Source of the DNA: Planctomycetota bacterium | Lineage (GTDB): Bacteria; Planctomycetota; Planctomycetia; Pirellulales; UBA1268 | Length of the DNA: 39,741 nucleotides | Assembly (NCBI GenBank): GCA_018970605.1 | Contig: JAGWWA010000012.1 | Location: 1 to 39,741, forward strand | Reading direction: 5' to 3' | Shown: positions 37,336-39,741 of the stretch, piece after piece | Layout: every line of letters begins with the position of its first letter | Position numbering within the stretch: position 1 is the stretch's first letter | Program-made: the position numbers and the translations under genes | Notes under the pieces: generated by a model | Seen by the model: only the letters and a program-made list of their open reading frames with translations | The model's database searches: none | What the model was told of the DNA's origin: nothing

Positions 37336-37383
37336 GGAATGCCTCCGGCTCCTACGATACCTGGGTCACCCGGAAAGAGACCC

Positions 37384-38940
37384 ATGCCCCGTTCGCTCGT
37401 GATCGTCCTCGGCGACCAGCTCGATCGGTCCGGCGCCGCCTTCGACGGCTTCGACCGTCGCCGCGACCGCGTCTGGATGGCCGAGGTTGCCGAAGAGAGC
37501 ACCCACGTCTGGACGCACAAGGCGCGGATCGCCGTGTTTCTGTCGGCCATGCGACACTTCCGTGACGCGGTCGAGGCCGAGGGGCTGGTGGTGGACTACA
37601 CCGAACTGGCGGCGGTTCCGCGGGCCGGCGAACCAGCCACGCTCGCCGAGGCGCTGGCGGCAAGCCTCGGCCGGATGGCGAAGGCCGGCTGGAATCCGGA
37701 GCGGCTCGTCGTCGTGGAGCCGGGCGAGTGGCGGGTGCAGGAGGCCCTGCGGGCCGCGGCGACGGCGGCCGGAATCCCCCTCGAGATTCGTGCCGACCGC
37801 CACTTCTTCTCGTCGCGCGAGGAGTTTGCCGAGCACGCCCGCGGCCGAAAGCAGCTCCGACTCGAATACTTCTACCGGCCGCTTCGGCAGAAGTTCGGCG
37901 TGCTCATGGACGAGGGCGAGCCCGCCGGCGGCCAGTGGAACTTCGATGCGGAGAACCGCGGGGCGTTTCCGAAGAGCGGCCCGGGCGTGCTGCCCGCGCC
38001 GGTTCGCTTCCCACCCGACGCCGTCACTCGCGGGGTCATCGATCTGGTGAATGCCCGGTTCGCCGGCCACCCGGGCAGCCTCGCCGCGTTCGACTGGCCG
38101 GTCACGCCGGCCGAAGCCCACGCGGCCCTCGACGATTTTCTCACGCACCGCCTGCCGCTCTTCGGCCGCTACCAAGACGCGATCTGGACCGGCGAGCCCT
38201 GGCTCTACCACTCGCGGCTGGCGCAGGCGCTGAACATGAAACTGCTCGACCCACGCGACGTGATCGCCGGTGCGGAGCGGGCATGGCGGGAAGGCCGGGC
38301 GCCGCTCGAGGCAGCCGAGGGTTTCATCCGGCAGGTGATCGGCTGGCGGGAATACGTCCGCGGCATCTACTGGCAGTTCATGCCCGAATACCTCGACCGC
38401 AACGCGCTCGGCGCCGATCAGCCGCTTCCAAACCTCTACTGGACCGGCACGACCGAGATGAACTGCCTCCGGGACGCCGTCGGCCAGACGCTGACACATG
38501 GTTATGCCCACCATATCCAGCGGCTCATGGTGACGGGCCTCTTCGCGCTCCTCTTCGGCGTGGATCCGAAGCGGGTGCACGAGTGGTATCTCGCCGTCTA
38601 CGTGGATGCTGTCGAGTGGGTGGAGCTTCCCAACACGCTCGGCATGAGCCAGTTCGCCGACGGTGGGGTGATGGCGTCGAAGCCCTACTGCGCGACCGGC
38701 GCCTACCTCGACCGGATGAGCAACGCCTGCAAGGGCTGCCGTTTCGATCCGAAAAAGGCCACGGGCCCCGACGCCTGCCCGTTCACCACGCTCTACTGGG
38801 ATTTTCTCGCCCGGCATCAGAAACGACTCGCCCGCAACCAGCGGATGACGATGCAGCTCAAGAACCTCGGTCGCAAGTCGGCCGCGGACATGCTGGCGAT
38901 TCACCGGCAGGCGGATGACCTCCGCGGGCAGATGCCATAG
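37384..38940 (+). CDS. Iron-sulfur cryptochrome/photolyase family protein (PhrB-like)
   Basis: A 518-residue flavoprotein of the bacterial FeS-BCP group; the best-studied member repairs (6-4) photoproducts with light. The N-terminal domain begins SLVIVLGDQLDRSGAAFDGF. The C-terminal FAD domain contains AHHIQRLMVTG and GMSQFADGGVMASKPY. The four cluster cysteines are recognisable at C361, C449, C452 and C465, with the CxxC...C spacing of Agrobacterium PhrB. The ATG has GGAAAGAG 4-11 nt upstream and a possible -10 hexamer TACGAT at 37353. Confidence 0.93.
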   Translation: MPRSLVIVLGDQLDRSGAAFDGFDRRRDRVWMAEVAEESTHVWTHKARIAVFLSAMRHFRDAVEAEGLVVDYTELAAVPRAGEPATLAEALAASLGRMAKAGWNPERLVVVEPGEWRVQEALRAAATAAGIPLEIRADRHFFSSREEFAEHARGRKQLRLEYFYRPLRQKFGVLMDEGEPAGGQWNFDAENRGAFPKSGPGVLPAPVRFPPDAVTRGVIDLVNARFAGHPGSLAAFDWPVTPAEAHAALDDFLTHRLPLFGRYQDAIWTGEPWLYHSRLAQALNMKLLDPRDVIAGAERAWREGRAPLEAAEGFIRQVIGWREYVRGIYWQFMPEYLDRNALGADQPLPNLYWTGTTEMNCLRDAVGQTLTHGYAHHIQRLMVTGLFALLFGVDPKRVHEWYLAVYVDAVEWVELPNTLGMSQFADGGVMASKPYCATGAYLDRMSNACKGCRFDPKKATGPDACPFTTLYWDFLARHQKRLARNQRMTMQLKNLGRKSAADMLAIHRQADDLRGQMP

Positions 38941-39011
38941 CCATGGCTTCACGAGATCCCAAGGCGCTCACGAGGCTCGGGGCCTCGCGTGGAGCCTTCG
39001 CGTGGTGCGCC

Positions 39012-39149
39012 GCTCGGGGCTGCCCATGCCCCGTCGCCGGACGCTCGCTGCGGGCATCCTGCCCTGCGCTCGCTCGATGCTGACTGCGCTTCGCCATCCT
39101 GGCTCCGCTGGTCAGCAACGCCGGCTCCCGGGCACGGGCAGCCCCTCGC
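39012..39149 (-). repeat. Dispersed hairpin element, copy 4
   Basis: 138 bp with 20-nt arms at 39012-39031 and 39130-39149 (17 Watson-Crick pairs). Closest to copy 3. It starts 71 bp after the photolyase stop. The shared frame starts at the ATG at 39097 on the minus strand (MAKRSQHRASAGQDARSERP). Confidence 0.85.
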
Positions 39150-39160
39150 TCCATGAAGTA

Positions 39161-39341
39161 ACGGGCGTGGCGGCTCGCCGCGGTTAATCCACTCGCTGGC
39201 GCTCGTGGCTTCCTGGCGGAGCGGACGGGCTCTTCGGGTCCAGGAAGCCCCGAGCGCGAGCGAGGGGATGGGCGTGGTCAGAGAAACAGGCGTGGTGGTT
39301 CGCAGCGGTTGATCCACTCGCTTCCGCTCGTGGCTTCCTGG
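39161..39341. repeat. Repeat cluster in +,-,+ order
   Basis: A ~56-bp unit at 39161-39216 returns at 39286-39341 with about seven differences. Its core (ATCCACTCGCT...GCTCGTGGCTTCCTGG) also occurs inverted at 39240-39269. Copies one and two can fold into a stem of about 27 bp. This cluster is distinct from the hairpin element just before it. I recall the core from planctomycete intergenic regions, but this needs checking. Confidence 0.8.
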
Positions 39342-39668
39342 GGAGCGAAATGGCTCCTTCCGGGTGTGAGGTGGTCACCGGGGCGGTGAGGAGTCGCGGA
39401 GATGCCTCGTTTTCGCGTGGTTTCCGCATGTTTCGGGGTGTGAGGCCGGTTTTTCCGCCCCCGTTCCTGTGATTTGGGCCTGGGGGCGTTTTTGGGTCCC
39501 CGGCGGAATTTCTCGGGATTTTTCCTGCGGTTTTTCCCGTGCTTTGCGCTGGTTTCGGCCCCCGGGCACGGGGCCGTGCCAGGCATTGGCACGGGATGTG
39601 CATTTTCTCTCCTTCGTCGCGACGCCTCGCGAGGCCCTCCGTGGCCGCGAGTCGTCGCCTGAAACCTG
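39342..39668 (+). other. Adenine-poor, T/G/C-rich non-coding leader
   Basis: No gene is supported here. Between 39421 and 39600 I count 11 A against 56 T on the plus strand. It contains a hairpin (CCGTGCC at 39574-39580, GGCACGG at 39588-39594) and T-runs. Minus-strand open frames of up to 139 codons look like composition artefacts. It may be the 5' leader of the last gene. Confidence 0.5.
39456..39493 (+). terminator. Terminator-like hairpin in the right-end leader
   Basis: CGCCCCC (39456-39462) and GGGGGCG (39482-39488) pair around a 19-nt loop and are followed by TTTTT. The loop is long, so this is uncertain. Confidence 0.35.
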
Positions 39669-39678
39669 AAGGAGGTGG
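39669..39678 (+). promoter_or_regulatory. Strong Shine-Dalgarno sequence
   Basis: AAGGAGGTGG matches the anti-SD almost fully. It is 5 nt (GGAGGT to ATG at 39682) or 8 nt (to the second ATG at 39685) before the start, and is the strongest ribosome site in the window. Confidence 0.8.
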
Positions 39679-39681
39679 CCA

Positions 39682-39741
39682 ATGATGGTCGTCGCATGCG
39701 GAATCACGTCTGAAGAAGTCCGGTCGCTGGCAAGCCAGGCC
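39682..39741 (+). CDS. Start of an unidentified gene (first 20 codons)
   Basis: The frame opens with two Met codons and reads MMVVACGITSEEVRSLASQA to the end of the window without a stop. The very strong ribosome site directly upstream is the reason to call it a gene. The second ATG at 39685 is the better-spaced start. I do not recognise the protein. The codons do not show a signal peptide or transmembrane helix. Confidence 0.6.
   Translation, partial: MMVVACGITSEEVRSLASQA

Noticed and set aside
36364-37383. Upstream extension of the photolyase frame
   Set aside because: Antisense to the CoA-transferase; the photolyase N-terminus and ribosome site begin at 37384.
39184-39707. Overlapping minus-strand open frames of 110-139 codons at the right end
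   Set aside because: Lys/Arg/Pro-rich sequence explained by the A-poor plus strand and repeats; no ribosome site or family match.

Overview
The window is about 40 kb of very GC-rich bacterial chromosome, most likely from a planctomycete of the Pirellulales type. The evidence is the mix of genes: prepilin-like proteins with the FTLVELLVV leader, a PEP-CTERM protein, several HflK/HflC-like (SPFH) proteins in a row, lipid A genes (lpxD, lpxI), a TMTC-like membrane/TPR protein and an Fe-S photolyase. This is gene-content inference; no rRNA or other marker gene is present. I saw no tRNA, rRNA, CRISPR array, phage or intact insertion sequence.

Layout. 1-195 is the end of lepA. 408-1658 is an MFS transporter. 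1666-5595 is a minus-strand operon dxr > rseP > HAD hydrolase, with a TGATG stop-start overlap between dxr and rseP. It diverges from ftsH (5868-7961). Then follow a small membrane protein, a DCC-family thiol protein, a prepilin-like protein with a clear terminator, and a P1B-type ATPase that probably starts as a leaderless transcript.

13834-23100 is the most striking block. Three SPFH proteins, the first two of which each end in an ATGA overlapping an in-frame ATG, are followed by an ABC ATPase, an ABC-2 permease with a large extracytoplasmic insert, and a membrane-anchored helical protein. A second ABC-2 permease diverges just upstream. I read this as one membrane machine. It continues into a GspE-like protein whose nucleotide-binding residues are substituted, and a CvpA-like membrane protein with calcium-loop-like motifs.

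26142-27224 is a sigma-54 activator without a receiver domain. 27398-30185 is lpxD > lpxI > a methyltransferase with a signal peptide. 30669-31673 is a sigma-70 family factor with a GTG start and a good ribosome site. 31798-33450 is a prepilin-like/PEP-CTERM pair. 33887-36040 is the TMTC-like protein, 36052-37335 a CoA-transferase and 37384-38940 an Fe-S photolyase.

The intergenic spaces carry a dispersed family of ~140-bp hairpin elements (four copies), a separate 185-bp palindromic element whose terminal repeats supply the stop codons of both flanking genes, and a +,-,+ repeat cluster near the right end. The window ends in the first 20 codons of an unidentified gene with a strong Shine-Dalgarno sequence.
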